The position numbers and the translations under genes were made by a program. Positions 43,604 through 53,047 of a stretch of DNA of 64,000 bases are shown piece after piece. The DNA comes from Streptomyces leeuwenhoekii (lineage in GTDB: Bacteria; Actinomycetota; Actinomycetes; Streptomycetales; Streptomycetaceae). Numbering within the stretch: position 1 is the stretch's first letter; each line of letters begins with the position of its first letter. Under the pieces are notes generated by a model. That model ran no database searches and was not told where the DNA came from. It worked only from the letters and a program-made list of their open reading frames with translations. The DNA is taken from NCBI RefSeq assembly GCF_001013905.1, contig NZ_LN831790.1, positions 3,052,001-3,116,000 on the forward strand. The letters run 5' to 3'.

Positions 43604-45808
43604 TCAGTCCCGTTCGTCAAGCCCGTCACCTTCCCGGCCTGCGCAGATGGCGAGGACATCGGTTCCGTAGCGGCTGAGCTTGCGTGCCCCGACACCGGGA
43701 ATCCGCGCGAGTTCGCGTTCGTCCTCGGGGACGGACTCGGCGATGGCCATCAGCGTCTTGTCGGTGAAGACGCAGAAGGCGGGCTGCCCGCTGCGCCGCG
43801 CCTGGATCTCGCGCCACTCGCGCAGTCGCTCGTAGACGCCCTCGTCCATGTCGGAGGGGCAGTCCTCGCAGCGCATCAGCTTCATCTCGCCCCCGTCGGT
43901 GAGCGGACGGCCGCAGACCCGGCAGCGGGCCGGGGTGCGCTGGGTCCGCCGCGGCGCGGCGGCGCCGGCGGGCGGGCCCCCCGGGCGGCCGCGCTCCACC
44001 CCGCCGGAGCCGCCCGCGGCCGGGCGTCCGCCCGCGGCGGGCGAGCCGGGACGCAGCCCGTTCAGGAAGCGGCTGGGGCGGCGGCTGGGACGGCCGCCGG
44101 GCGAGCGGGACAGCGCCCAGGAGAGGTACAGGCGTTCACGCGCCCGGGTGACGCCCACGTAGAGGAGGCGGCGCTCCTCCTCTATCTGCTCGTCGGTCTT
44201 TGCGTAGGTGATCGGCATCATGCCCTCGGCGACACCGACCAGGAAGACGGCGTCCCACTCCAGGCCCTTGGCCGAGTGGAGGGAGGCGAGGGTGACGCCC
44301 TGCACGGTCGGCGCGTGCTGGGCGCCGGCCCGCTCGTCGAGTTCGGCGACGAAGTCGCCCAGGGTGGCGCCGGGGCGGACGGCGGCGAGGTCCTGCGCGA
44401 GATTCACCAGGGCGGCCAGGGACTCCCAGCGTTCCCGCACGGCGCCCGAGCCGGCCGGGGGCTGCGGTGTCCAGCCCTCCCCCGACAGCACGGCCCGCAC
44501 CTGGGAGGGCAGGTCGACGGCACCGTCCAGCAGGGAGTCGTTGCCCCCGAAGCGGGCCGCGCCGCGCAGCGCGACGCCGGCTCTGCGCACCTCCGGGCGG
44601 TCGAAGAACCGCTCGGCACCCCGCAACTGGTAGGGGATCTGGGCGTCGGCGAGGGCCTGCTCGTAGGTTTCGGACTGGGAGTTCGTGCGGAACAGGACCG
44701 CGATCTCGCTCGGCGGGACGCCCGAGTCGATCAGCTCGCGGATGCGGCGGGCGGCACCCTCGGCCTCGGCGGGCTCGTCGGAGTACTCGGTGCAGACCGG
44801 CTCGGGGCCCGGCCCCCGCTGGGAGACGAGCTCCAGCCGGTGGTCCGCGGCCCGGCCGCGGGCCTGGGCGAGCAGCGCGTTGGCGAGCCGGACGACCTGC
44901 GGGGTGGAGCGGTAGTCGCGGACCAGCTTGATGACGGTGGCGTCCGGGTGGCGGGCGCGGAAGTCGAGCAGATGGTCGGGGGTTGCTCCCGTGAACGAGT
45001 AGATCGTCTGGCTGGCGTCGCCGACCACGCACAGGTCGTCGCGGTCGCCGAGCCACAGCTCCAGCAGCCGCTGCTGGAGGGGGCTGACGTCCTGGTACTC
45101 GTCGACCACGAAGTGCTGGTACTGGGCGCGGACCTGTTCGGCCACGTCCTGCCGGTCCTGCAGGACGGCCACCGTCAGCAGCAGCACGTCCTCGAAGTCG
45201 ATGACCCCGCGAGCGCGCTTGAGGTCTTCGTAGGCGGCGTACACCTGGGCGATCTCGGCCGGGTGGCGGGGGGCCTCCCGGCCGGCCAGGGCCGCGGCGG
45301 GGGCGTAGTCGGCGGGGACGGTCTGCGTGACCTTGGACCACTCGATCTCGGCGGTGACGTCGCGCAGCTCTCCCCGGTCGAGCCGGAAGCCGCAGGAGGC
45401 CGCCGCGTCGGCGACGAGCTGGACCTTGCGGTCGACGAGCCGGGGCAGGGTGCCACCGACCGCTTTCGGCCAGAAGTACTGGAGCTGGCGCAGCGCCGCC
45501 GAGTGGAAGGTGCGGGCCTGGACCCCGGCGGCACCGAGCTGGCGCAGCCGGCCGCGCATCTCCCCGGCGGCACGGTTGGTGAAGGTGACGGCGAGCACGC
45601 TGGAGGGCTGGAGGATGCCGGCCCGCACCCCGTAGGCGATGCGGTGGGTGATCGCCCGCGTCTTGCCCGTGCCGGCGCCCGCGAGCACGCACACCGGGCC
45701 GTGCAGAGCGGTGGCCACCTCGCGCTGCTCGGGGTCGAGCCCTTCGAGCACCGCGTCGGCCGAGTCCGGTACCTGCGGGAAGAGGGGGGAGTGCGTTGCT
45801 GCTGTCAC
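43604..45808 (-). CDS. uvrD2: superfamily 1 DNA helicase UvrD2
   Basis: 734 aa. Helicase motifs: AGAGTGKT (Walker A), VTFTNRAAGEM, VVDEYQDVSPLQ, VVGDASQTIYSFTGA, TLASLHSAKGLEW and LLYVGVTRARERL. After a Gly/Pro/Arg-rich linker comes a four-cysteine zinc motif (CRVCGRP and CEDCP) and a C-terminal HRDC domain (about residues 650-725), the architecture of UvrD2 rather than PcrA. In mycobacteria it is essential. GTG 45808 is chosen by similarity; ribosome site is weak. The mycoredoxin gene is divergent. Confidence 0.94.
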   Translation of the reverse strand: MTAATHSPLFPQVPDSADAVLEGLDPEQREVATALHGPVCVLAGAGTGKTRAITHRIAYGVRAGILQPSSVLAVTFTNRAAGEMRGRLRQLGAAGVQARTFHSAALRQLQYFWPKAVGGTLPRLVDRKVQLVADAAASCGFRLDRGELRDVTAEIEWSKVTQTVPADYAPAAALAGREAPRHPAEIAQVYAAYEDLKRARGVIDFEDVLLLTVAVLQDRQDVAEQVRAQYQHFVVDEYQDVSPLQQRLLELWLGDRDDLCVVGDASQTIYSFTGATPDHLLDFRARHPDATVIKLVRDYRSTPQVVRLANALLAQARGRAADHRLELVSQRGPGPEPVCTEYSDEPAEAEGAARRIRELIDSGVPPSEIAVLFRTNSQSETYEQALADAQIPYQLRGAERFFDRPEVRRAGVALRGAARFGGNDSLLDGAVDLPSQVRAVLSGEGWTPQPPAGSGAVRERWESLAALVNLAQDLAAVRPGATLGDFVAELDERAGAQHAPTVQGVTLASLHSAKGLEWDAVFLVGVAEGMMPITYAKTDEQIEEERRLLYVGVTRARERLYLSWALSRSPGGRPSRRPSRFLNGLRPGSPAAGGRPAAGGSGGVERGRPGGPPAGAAAPRRTQRTPARCRVCGRPLTDGGEMKLMRCEDCPSDMDEGVYERLREWREIQARRSGQPAFCVFTDKTLMAIAESVPEDERELARIPGVGARKLSRYGTDVLAICAGREGDGLDERD

Positions 45809-45922
45809 ACAGCCATGCTGCCAGGTCGCGAGAGACGGGTGCGCCGGCTGTCCACAGGCGCGGTACGACAGTCGTACGGATACGGCGGGGGACGTCCGCA
45901 CCCCGTGGGCGGCGGCGGGGCG

Positions 45923-45948
45923 GGAATGGTGACGCTTCGCGGGACGTT
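45923..45948 (+). promoter_or_regulatory. sigma-R promoter of mycoredoxin (GGAAT-N18-GTT)
   Basis: GGAAT at 45923-45927 and GTT at 45946-45948 are separated by exactly 18 bases. Predicted start about 45955, 40 nt before the ATG. Same spacing as the sigR site at 13319-13344. Confidence 0.87.
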
Positions 45949-45994
45949 CCCTTCCAGCGAGCACCATCCCCGTCGCTTAAGGAGCGCGAGACAC

Positions 45995-46252
45995 ATGCCG
46001 GGCACTGTGACGATGTACAGCACCACGTGGTGCGGCTACTGCCGTCGGCTGAAGAGCCAGCTCGACCGGGAGGGCATCGAGTACACCGAGATCAACATCG
46101 AGCAGGACCCGGAGTCCGCCGCGTTCGTGGAGAAGGCGAACGGCGGGAACCAGACGGTGCCGACGGTCCGGGTCGTCCCCGCGGGCGGGGGCGAGGAGGT
46201 CGTCATGACCAACCCGAGCCTCGCTCAGGTGAAGCAGGCTCTCGCCGCCTGA
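45995..46252 (+). CDS. mrx1: mycoredoxin (mycothiol-dependent glutaredoxin-like)
   Basis: 85 aa thioredoxin-fold protein. Active site CGYC at Cys13-Cys16 (MYSTTWCGYCRRL), cis-proline motif QTVPTV. It reduces S-mycothiolated proteins using mycothiol and its reductase. AAGGAG at 45979-45984. The neighbour order uvrD2/mrx1/nudC is the same as in mycobacteria, and the sigma-R promoter upstream fits the oxidative-thiol role. Confidence 0.94.
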   Translation: MPGTVTMYSTTWCGYCRRLKSQLDREGIEYTEINIEQDPESAAFVEKANGGNQTVPTVRVVPAGGGEEVVMTNPSLAQVKQALAA

Positions 46253-46258
46253 CCCACG

Positions 46259-46306
46259 CACGGCCGCGCCCCCTCCGGTGGAGACACCGCAGGGGGCGCG
46301 GCCGTG
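46259..46306. terminator. terminator hairpin between mycoredoxin and nudC
   Basis: 16-bp perfect stem (46259-46274 with 46291-46306), beginning 6 bp after the mycoredoxin stop. Confidence 0.85.
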
Positions 46307-46383
46307 TCCAGGGGCCCGCGCGGGGGCGCCGACCCCCGAGGCGGGCCGGGCGGAGGTGCCGGCCGGGACGGCGCTCGTCCCGC

Positions 46384-47328
46384 TCAGACGCTCCGGGTCG
46401 GCAGCGGCTTGCCGTACCACAGCTCGATCAGGCGGGCCGCGATCGAGATGCCGTAGGGCGGCAGCACCTCGCCGGTCTCGAAGGCGGCGGTCAGCTCGTC
46501 GCGCGAGAACCAGCGCGCCTCGTGGATCTCGTCGCCGTCGACGTCGATGTCGGTGGAGACAGCGCGGGCCATGAAGCCCAGCATCAGGCTGGAGGGGAAG
46601 GGCCACGGCTGGCTGGCGACGTACTCGACGGCGCCGACGGCGATGCCGGCCTCCTCGTGGACCTCGCGGCGCACCGCCTGCTCGATGGACTCCCCGGGCT
46701 CCACGAATCCGGCGAGGGTCGAGAAGCGGCCCTCGGGCCAGTGCACCTGGCGGCCGAGGAGGATGCGGTCGTCCTCGTCCGTGACGGCCATGATCACCGC
46801 GGGGTCGGTGCGCGGGTAGTGCTCGGCGCCGCACGCGGGGCAGCGGCGGATGTGGCCGGCCGCGGCGATGACGGTGCGCTCACCGCAGCGGGAGCAGAAG
46901 CGGTGGGTGCGCTGCCAGTTCTCCAGGCCGACCGCGTGCACCATCAGGCCGGCGTCACGCGGGGACAGCAGCAGCCCCGCCTCGCGGAGCCCCGCCGGAC
47001 GGGCGGACTGGTCGATGCGCCCGGGCAGCCCGTCCTTCTGGAGGGCGAAGTAGCTCACCCCGTCCTCGTCGATGCCGAGGAAGTAGCGGTGCGCCTCGGT
47101 GAGAGGGGCCTCGAAGGAGGGGGTCATGACGAGTTCGGTCCGCCCGTCGGGCGTCTCGTCGATGAGCACCTGGCCGCCGGAGACCACGAAACAGCGCGTC
47201 GAGGGGTGGCTCCACGCCGCCGCGAGCCATGCCTCGTCGAGCCGGTGGTGCGCGGCGCGGTCGATGCCGCTCGGCGCGGTCAGCGAGATGGGACGGTCGG
47301 CGGTGTGGTCGTCGGTCCAGGTGGTCAC
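46384..47328 (-). CDS. nudC: NADH pyrophosphatase/NAD-cap hydrolase NudC
   Basis: 314 aa. Zinc ribbon CSRCGERTVI and CPACGAEHY, Nudix box GFVEPGESIEQAVRREV followed by HEEAGI, and the NudC signature SQPWPFPSS. Hydrolyses NADH and removes NAD caps from RNA. GTG 47328 has GGAAG 6 nt upstream; the longer frame to 47493 has no similarity and overlaps the M20 gene. Confidence 0.94.
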   Translation of the reverse strand: MTTWTDDHTADRPISLTAPSGIDRAAHHRLDEAWLAAAWSHPSTRCFVVSGGQVLIDETPDGRTELVMTPSFEAPLTEAHRYFLGIDEDGVSYFALQKDGLPGRIDQSARPAGLREAGLLLSPRDAGLMVHAVGLENWQRTHRFCSRCGERTVIAAAGHIRRCPACGAEHYPRTDPAVIMAVTDEDDRILLGRQVHWPEGRFSTLAGFVEPGESIEQAVRREVHEEAGIAVGAVEYVASQPWPFPSSLMLGFMARAVSTDIDVDGDEIHEARWFSRDELTAAFETGEVLPPYGISIAARLIELWYGKPLPTRSV

Positions 47329-47482
47329 GGGTGCTTCCAACTCCCCCGGTGCGGCGGTTGTGGTTCGGCGGCGGTTCAGCGGGACGTACGGGGAGGTGAT
47401 CGGGCCCGGCCGGGCCGGGCGGTACGGGGCGGTTCTTCCAGTGTGCCCCGCCCCCGGGGCCCCTTCGGCGGGCGCCGCGGGC

Positions 47483-48895
47483 TCAGGGGGCATGGCGCCA
47501 GTGCTCCGCGAGGTCGCCCCACAGGTACGCGGAGGTTTCGACGCCTTTGAGCAGCAGATCGAGTTCGACTTTCTCGTTGGGGGCGTGCCAGCCGTCGGAC
47601 GGGACGGAGATCCCCAGGAAGAGCACCGGTGCGCCGAGGACCTCCTGGAGGTCGGCGGCGGGTCCGGAGCCGCCCTCGCGGGTGAAGCGGACCGGTTTCC
47701 CGAAGGCGCGGCCCATGGCGCGGACCACCGACTGCAGCGCCGGGTGGTCCAGCGGTGTCAGGCACGGGCGCGTGGCACCGCCGAACGTGATCTCGTGCCG
47801 GATCCCGGCGGGGAGCTGCTCGGCGGCCCAGGCTCGGACGGCCTTCTCGATGTGGCCGGGGTCCTGGCCGGCGACCAGCCGGAAGGAGAGCTTCACCATC
47901 GCCGAGGACGGGATGATCGTCTTGCTGCCGGGGCCCTGGTAGCCGCCGCCGATGCCGTTGACCTCGGCGGTGGGACGGGCCCAGATGCGCTCAAGGGTGG
48001 TGTGCCCCGTCTCGCCGTGGGCCGCGTGGGACTTCGCCGTGCGCAGCCACCGCCGCTCGTCGAAGGGCAGCTCGGCGAAGAGCGCCCGTTCGCGGTCGGT
48101 GAGCTCGATCACGCCGTCGTAGAAGCCGGGGATCGCCACGCGCGCGTGCTCGTCGTGGAGCGCGGCGACCAGGCGGGCCGCGGCGGTGGCCGGGTTGGGC
48201 ACCGCGCCGCCGAAGGACCCGGAGTGGATGTCCTGGTCGGGGCCGTACAGCCGGATCTCGCACTCGGCGAGGCCGCGCATGCCGGTGCACACCGTGGGGG
48301 TGTCCTCGGACCACATGCCGGTGTCGGAGACGATCACGGCGTCGGCGGCCAGGCGTGCGGCGTGCTTCTCCACCAGGGCGCGGAAGTGCGGGGAACCGGA
48401 CTCCTCCTCGCCCTCGATCAGCAGCTTCAGGTGCACGGCGGGCGCGGTGCGGCCGGTGGCGGCCAGGTGCGCGCGGACGCCGAGCGTGTGGAAGAACACC
48501 TGGCCCTTGTCGTCGGCCGCCCCGCGCGCGTAGAGGCGGTTGCCGCGCACCACGGGCTCGAACGGCTCGCTGTCCCAGCCGTCCTCACGGGCGGCCGGCT
48601 GCACGTCGTGGTGGCCGTAGACGAGGACGGTGGGCGCCGCGGGGTCGGCGGCGGGCCACTCGGCGAAGACGGCCGGGGCGCCCGGCGTCTCCCAGATTTC
48701 GGCGACCGGGAAGCCGGTCTCCCGCAGCTTGGCGGTGAGCCAGTCGGCGCTGCGCCGGACGTCGGACGCGTGGGCGGGCTGCGCCGACACGGACGGAATG
48801 CGCAGCCACTCGGCGAGGTCGTCGAGGAAGGCGGTGCGGTGCTGCGCGATGTACGTACGGACGGCGCTGACGGCACTGTCAACGGGCTGGCTCAT
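47483..48895 (-). CDS. M20-family dipeptidase
   Basis: 470 aa zinc peptidase. Seen: VLVYGHHDVQP (first zinc histidine and aspartate), LYARGAADDKGQV (bridging Asp), LIEGEEESGSP (catalytic Glu pair), SDTGMW, and SDGWHAPNEKVEL near the C-terminus (zinc His). Dipeptidase of the CNDP/PepV-like group; cytosolic. ATG 48895. Located between nudC and adnB, which in Mycobacterium are separated by a different gene. Confidence 0.9.
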   Translation of the reverse strand: MSQPVDSAVSAVRTYIAQHRTAFLDDLAEWLRIPSVSAQPAHASDVRRSADWLTAKLRETGFPVAEIWETPGAPAVFAEWPAADPAAPTVLVYGHHDVQPAAREDGWDSEPFEPVVRGNRLYARGAADDKGQVFFHTLGVRAHLAATGRTAPAVHLKLLIEGEEESGSPHFRALVEKHAARLAADAVIVSDTGMWSEDTPTVCTGMRGLAECEIRLYGPDQDIHSGSFGGAVPNPATAAARLVAALHDEHARVAIPGFYDGVIELTDRERALFAELPFDERRWLRTAKSHAAHGETGHTTLERIWARPTAEVNGIGGGYQGPGSKTIIPSSAMVKLSFRLVAGQDPGHIEKAVRAWAAEQLPAGIRHEITFGGATRPCLTPLDHPALQSVVRAMGRAFGKPVRFTREGGSGPAADLQEVLGAPVLFLGISVPSDGWHAPNEKVELDLLLKGVETSAYLWGDLAEHWRHAP

Positions 48896-48905
48896 GGCCA
48901 CGAGC

Positions 48906-51900
48906 CTATCGGCCCGCACCGGCGGTCCGGCCGTGCGGTTCGTCACCGTGCGGATCGCCCAGCAGCAGCCGTTCCAGCGCGGGGCGGTCCGGCAGCCCCT
49001 CGGGACGCACGACGTCACCGGTGCGCACGTACAGGAACGCGGCCGTCACCGACTCCAGGGGCACCCCCTGCTGCTCGGCCCAGGCCAGCCGGTACACCGC
49101 GAGCTGGAGCGGGTCGCCGGTGGGGGCCCGGCTGGTCTTCCAGTCGACGATCTCGTACGTCGTGTCCGGACCGTCGCCCTCCTTGTAGACGGCGTCGATG
49201 CGGCCCCGTACGACCCGCCCGGCCAGCGAGAGCTGGAAGGGGGCCTCGACGCGGTAGGGCGTGCGGCGGGCGTACTCCGTGCGCTCGAACGCTTCCTTGA
49301 GTGCCTCCAGGTCGCGTTCGTCGGCGATCTCGGCATCGCGGTCGGGCAGCTCCTCCAGGTCGGGCAGGGGCAGTGTCAGCTCCTCGAAGCGGGCCTCGAC
49401 CCAGGCGTGGAAGCGGGTGCCGCGGCGGGCGGCGGGCTGGGGCGGGCGCGGCATGGGGCGGGCCAGCTCCTGGGCGAAGCCGTCGGGGTCCTCGGCCAGC
49501 CGCAGGAGCTGCGACGCGGTCAGCGACGCCGGCAGGGGCACCTCGGTGACGCTCCGGCGGGCCCGCAGGAGCTCGCCGGCAAGGGCGTCGAGGTCGCGGT
49601 CCCAGGACGCGACGGTGCGGGCCTCCTCCGGGGTGAGCCCGGGCGGCTCCGGCGCCCGGCGACGGGCAGGCCCCGGCTCCGGGTGCGCGGGGTGCGGGCG
49701 CGGAGCGTCTGCGCCGCCGGGCTGTTCGGGAGCCGTGGCCTGGTGCGGGACGACCGGGCGGGCGGTGGCCCGGGGGCCCCGGAGGGCCGGGTCCTCCCCG
49801 GGGGCCCGGCCGTCCCGGAGGGCGTGGCCGTCCTCCGGGGAGAGGGCGTCCCCGGTCCAGGCGCCGTCGGTCCAGGCGTCCTCGGCGTCCCGGACGAAGG
49901 GGTCCTCCTCGGCGGGCGCCTCAAGGCCCCCGGCGGCGAACTCCTCGGCGAAGGGGTCCTCCCGGAGGAAGGGGTTTTCGTCGGCGGGGGGATGCCCCTC
50001 CGCCCGGTCGCCGTGTCCCCCGTACGGACACTCGTCGTCGTACGGGGCTTCACCGTCGTACGGAGCCGCGTCGTGGAAAACCTCGTCGTGGAGGCCCTCG
50101 TCGTCGAAGGGGGGCTCGTCCTCCTCCGGCGGGGGCCAGTCCGGGTGGTCGTGGCTGTCCGCGCCGGGTACGGCGGCCGGATGGGCGGCGAGCTCGTCCA
50201 GGTGGGCCAGGACCGTCTCCGCGGCGGCCCTGCGCCGGGCGAGGGACGCCTCGTCGAGGGGCAGCGGCCATGCCCGGTCGGCGCTCGCCCGGTGCAGGGC
50301 GGGGTTCTCCTCCCCCTCGGCGGGCTCGTCCGCCCAGACCTCGATCTCGCCGTGGCCGGCGGCGCAGTGCTCGTACAGGGCCTGGAGGAAGGCGGAGGGT
50401 CCGCGGGGCTTCTTCTGTGTCGGGCCCCACCAGTGGCCGGAGCCCAGGAGGAGGGAGCGGGGGCGCGTGAAGGTGACGTAGCCCAGGCGCAGCTCCTCGG
50501 TGTGCTGGTGGTCCTTCATCGCCTCGTGGAAGGCCCTGATCCCCTTGGAGTCCCAGGAGGGGACGTCGGGCAGGGTGTCGGCGTCGCCGCGCAGGCCGTG
50601 CGGCAGCACCTTGCCCTGGGCCGTCCACTTCTCGCGCCCCTGCGCGCTGGGGAAGGTGCCGGTGACCAGGCCGGGGACGGCGACGACGTCCCACTCCAGG
50701 CCCTTGGACTTGTGGGCGGTGAGCACCTTGACGGTGTTCTCGCCGCCGGGGAGGGCGTTGTCGAGGCCCTTCTCGTACTGGGCGGCGGTGCGCAGGAAGC
50801 CCAGGAAGGCGAGCAGGGTGGCCTCGTTGTCGCCGGCGGCGAAGGAGGCGGCGACGTCCAGGAAGTTCGACAGGGTCTCCCGGCGGCGGGCGGCCAGGGC
50901 CTGCGGGGACGCCGACAGCTCGACCTCCAGACCGGTGACGGCGAGGACCCGGTGCAGGACGTCCATCAGCGGGTCGGACAGGGAGCGGCGCAGGTCGCGC
51001 AGTTCGGCGGCGAGGCGGGCGAACCGCACGCGCGCCTCCGGGGAGAACGGCAGCCCGTCGTCGTCCCCCGTGCCGTCCAGCGGGGTCTCCAGGAAGGTGT
51101 CGAGGGCGTCGGCGAGCGATGTCACCTCCGCCGGGTCGACGCCCTCGACGGCCTGGGCGAGCCGGCGGTCGGGGTCGTCGTCGCCGTCCACGCGCGCGTG
51201 GGAGACGAGCAGCCGGGCGCGGCGGCCCAGCAGGGCGAGGTCGCGCGGGCCGATGCGCCAGCGCGGGCCGGTGAGCAGGCGGACGAGGGAGGCGTTGGCG
51301 CCGGGATCCTGGAGGACCTCGCAGACGGCGACCAGATCGGCCACCTCGGGCAGGTGCAGCAGGCCGGACAGGCCCACCACCTCCACGGGCACCTCCCGGG
51401 CCACGAGGGCGCCCTGGATCTCCGCGAAGTCGGTCGCGGTGCGGCACAGGACGGCGATCTCGCCGGGCGCCGTCCCGGTCCGTACGAGGTGGGCGATGGA
51501 GCCGGCGATCCAGTCGATCTCCTCGGCGTGGGTGCGCAGCAGGGCGCAGCGCACCGTGCCGTCGCGTTCGGCGCCGGGGGCCGGGCGGAGGGCCTCCACT
51601 CCCGCGTGCAGGGCGCGCAGCGGTTCGGCCAGGCCGTTGGCGAGGTCGAGGAGGCGTCCGCCGCTGCGGCGGTTCTCGCTGAGCGCCCGGCGGGACGCGG
51701 GGCTGCCGTCGGCGTGCGGGAAGTGCTCGGGGAAGTCGTCGAGGTTGGCGACGGAGGCGCCGCGCCAGCCGTAGATGGCCTGGCAGGGGTCGCCGACGGC
51801 GGTCACCGGGTGGCCGGTGCCGCCGCCGAAGAGGCCCGCGAGGAGGACGCGCTGGGCGACCGAGGTGTCCTGGTACTCGTCGAGGAGGACGACGCGGAAC

Positions 51901-52688
51901 TCGTCGCGCAGGATGCGCCCCACGTCGGGCAGGGCGGCCAGCCGCGCCGACAGGGCGATCTGGTCGCCGAAGTCGAGCAGATCGCGCTCCCGCTTGGCCG
52001 CCCGGTAGCGGATCACCAGGTCGGCCAGTTCGCGGCGGGCGGCGGCGGCCTCGGGGACCTTGCGCAGGTCGGCGTTGGTGAGCTTGGCGCCGTCGAGAGA
52101 ACGCAGCAGTTCGGCGTCCCAGGCGCGCAGGTCCTCCGGCCGTACCAGGTGCTCGGACAGCTCGGCGTCGAGCGCGAGGAGGTCGCCGACCAGGTCGGGG
52201 AAGGAGCGGGTCAGTGCGGGGTAGGGACCGGGGGCCTCGCGCAGCACCCGTGCGGCGAGCTGGTAGCGGGTGGCGTCGGCGAGCAGGCGGGAGGACGGTT
52301 CCAGCCCGATGCGCAGGCCGTGGTCGGTCAGGAGGCGGCCCGCGAAGGCGTGGTAGGTGGAGATCACCGGCTCGCCCGGCGGGTTGTCCGGGTCGATGAC
52401 GTCGGGGTCGGTGACGCCGGCCTTGACCAGCGCCTTGCGGACGCGTTCGGCGAGCTCGCCGGCGGCCTTGTTGGTGAAGGTGAGGCCGAGCACCTGCTCG
52501 GGCGCGACCTGGCCGGTGCCGACCAGCCACACCACGCGCGCCGCCATCACCGTGGTCTTGCCGGAGCCGGCTCCGGCCACGATCACCTGCGGGGCGGGCG
52601 GCGCGGTGATGCAGTCCGTCTGCTCCGGGGTGAACGGAATGCCGAGGAGCTCTTTGAGCTGCTCGGGATCGGTGATACGAGCGGGCAT
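48906..52688 (-). CDS. adnB: AdnB-type helicase-nuclease subunit (double-strand-break resection)
   Basis: 1260 aa. N-terminal SF1 helicase: IVAGAGSGKTTVMA, LGLTFTNKAAGEL, VLLDEYQDTSVAQ, TAVGDPCQAIYGWRGA, VLTAHKSKGLEWDVV and the later LGYVTFTR block. A long acidic, Pro/Asp/Glu-rich insertion (about 810-1000) is unusual in length. The C-terminus is a RecB-type nuclease, with GTRFHAWVEARFEE and YEIVDWKTSRAPTGDPLQLAVY (Asp, DWK). No Fe-S cysteines are visible. With AdnA it would form the AdnAB motor-nuclease, the actinobacterial substitute for RecBCD in many species. ATG 52688 is by similarity. A/B names follow mycobacterial order. Confidence 0.88.
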   Translation of the reverse strand: MPARITDPEQLKELLGIPFTPEQTDCITAPPAPQVIVAGAGSGKTTVMAARVVWLVGTGQVAPEQVLGLTFTNKAAGELAERVRKALVKAGVTDPDVIDPDNPPGEPVISTYHAFAGRLLTDHGLRIGLEPSSRLLADATRYQLAARVLREAPGPYPALTRSFPDLVGDLLALDAELSEHLVRPEDLRAWDAELLRSLDGAKLTNADLRKVPEAAAARRELADLVIRYRAAKRERDLLDFGDQIALSARLAALPDVGRILRDEFRVVLLDEYQDTSVAQRVLLAGLFGGGTGHPVTAVGDPCQAIYGWRGASVANLDDFPEHFPHADGSPASRRALSENRRSGGRLLDLANGLAEPLRALHAGVEALRPAPGAERDGTVRCALLRTHAEEIDWIAGSIAHLVRTGTAPGEIAVLCRTATDFAEIQGALVAREVPVEVVGLSGLLHLPEVADLVAVCEVLQDPGANASLVRLLTGPRWRIGPRDLALLGRRARLLVSHARVDGDDDPDRRLAQAVEGVDPAEVTSLADALDTFLETPLDGTGDDDGLPFSPEARVRFARLAAELRDLRRSLSDPLMDVLHRVLAVTGLEVELSASPQALAARRRETLSNFLDVAASFAAGDNEATLLAFLGFLRTAAQYEKGLDNALPGGENTVKVLTAHKSKGLEWDVVAVPGLVTGTFPSAQGREKWTAQGKVLPHGLRGDADTLPDVPSWDSKGIRAFHEAMKDHQHTEELRLGYVTFTRPRSLLLGSGHWWGPTQKKPRGPSAFLQALYEHCAAGHGEIEVWADEPAEGEENPALHRASADRAWPLPLDEASLARRRAAAETVLAHLDELAAHPAAVPGADSHDHPDWPPPEEDEPPFDDEGLHDEVFHDAAPYDGEAPYDDECPYGGHGDRAEGHPPADENPFLREDPFAEEFAAGGLEAPAEEDPFVRDAEDAWTDGAWTGDALSPEDGHALRDGRAPGEDPALRGPRATARPVVPHQATAPEQPGGADAPRPHPAHPEPGPARRRAPEPPGLTPEEARTVASWDRDLDALAGELLRARRSVTEVPLPASLTASQLLRLAEDPDGFAQELARPMPRPPQPAARRGTRFHAWVEARFEELTLPLPDLEELPDRDAEIADERDLEALKEAFERTEYARRTPYRVEAPFQLSLAGRVVRGRIDAVYKEGDGPDTTYEIVDWKTSRAPTGDPLQLAVYRLAWAEQQGVPLESVTAAFLYVRTGDVVRPEGLPDRPALERLLLGDPHGDEPHGRTAGAGR

Positions 52689-53047
52689 CTCACAGAGGCT
52701 AGCGGCGGCCACCGACAGCGCCGGCCCCATCGGCCGCCCCGCCCGGCAGAAGCGCAGGTGGCAAGGGGTGGTGCGGTCGGTCACACCGGCGGACGCCGCA
52801 CCGGCGAACGTCACACCGCGCCCCCGTCACCGGACCGCGCGCATCCCGCCCCCCGCGCCGCACGTCCGTGCCCGCACATGCCCGCACGCCCATACCCGCA
52901 CGCCCATACCCGCACGCCCATGCCCGCACGTGCCCGCGCATGCCCGCGCATGCCCGCACGTCCCTGCCCACACGCCCCCTCCCGGAGCGGAACCACCACC
53001 ACCGGAGTCCGTCCCGCGCGGAGCGCCGGGTCACGTCCCGCGCGGGG
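52689..53047. other. 359-bp adnA-adnB gap with minisatellite
   Basis: No gene recognised. A tandem array of 10- and 14-bp units fills about 52871-52962 (next entry). The rest is GC-rich without a clear promoter; the adnB message probably starts in this gap or reads through from adnA. Confidence 0.6.
52871..52962. repeat. minisatellite of cccgcacgcccata units
   Basis: 14-mers cccgcacgcccata at 52881-52894 and 52895-52908, a one-base variant at 52909-52922, flanked by 10-mers of the type cccgcacatg, cccgcacgtg, cccgcgcatg. Nine units in all. The array is non-coding in the sense of either gene and would be prone to length change. Confidence 0.85.

Noticed and set aside
52871..52962. CRISPR array
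   Set aside because: Units are 10-14 bp, contiguous, with no unique spacers and no cas genes.
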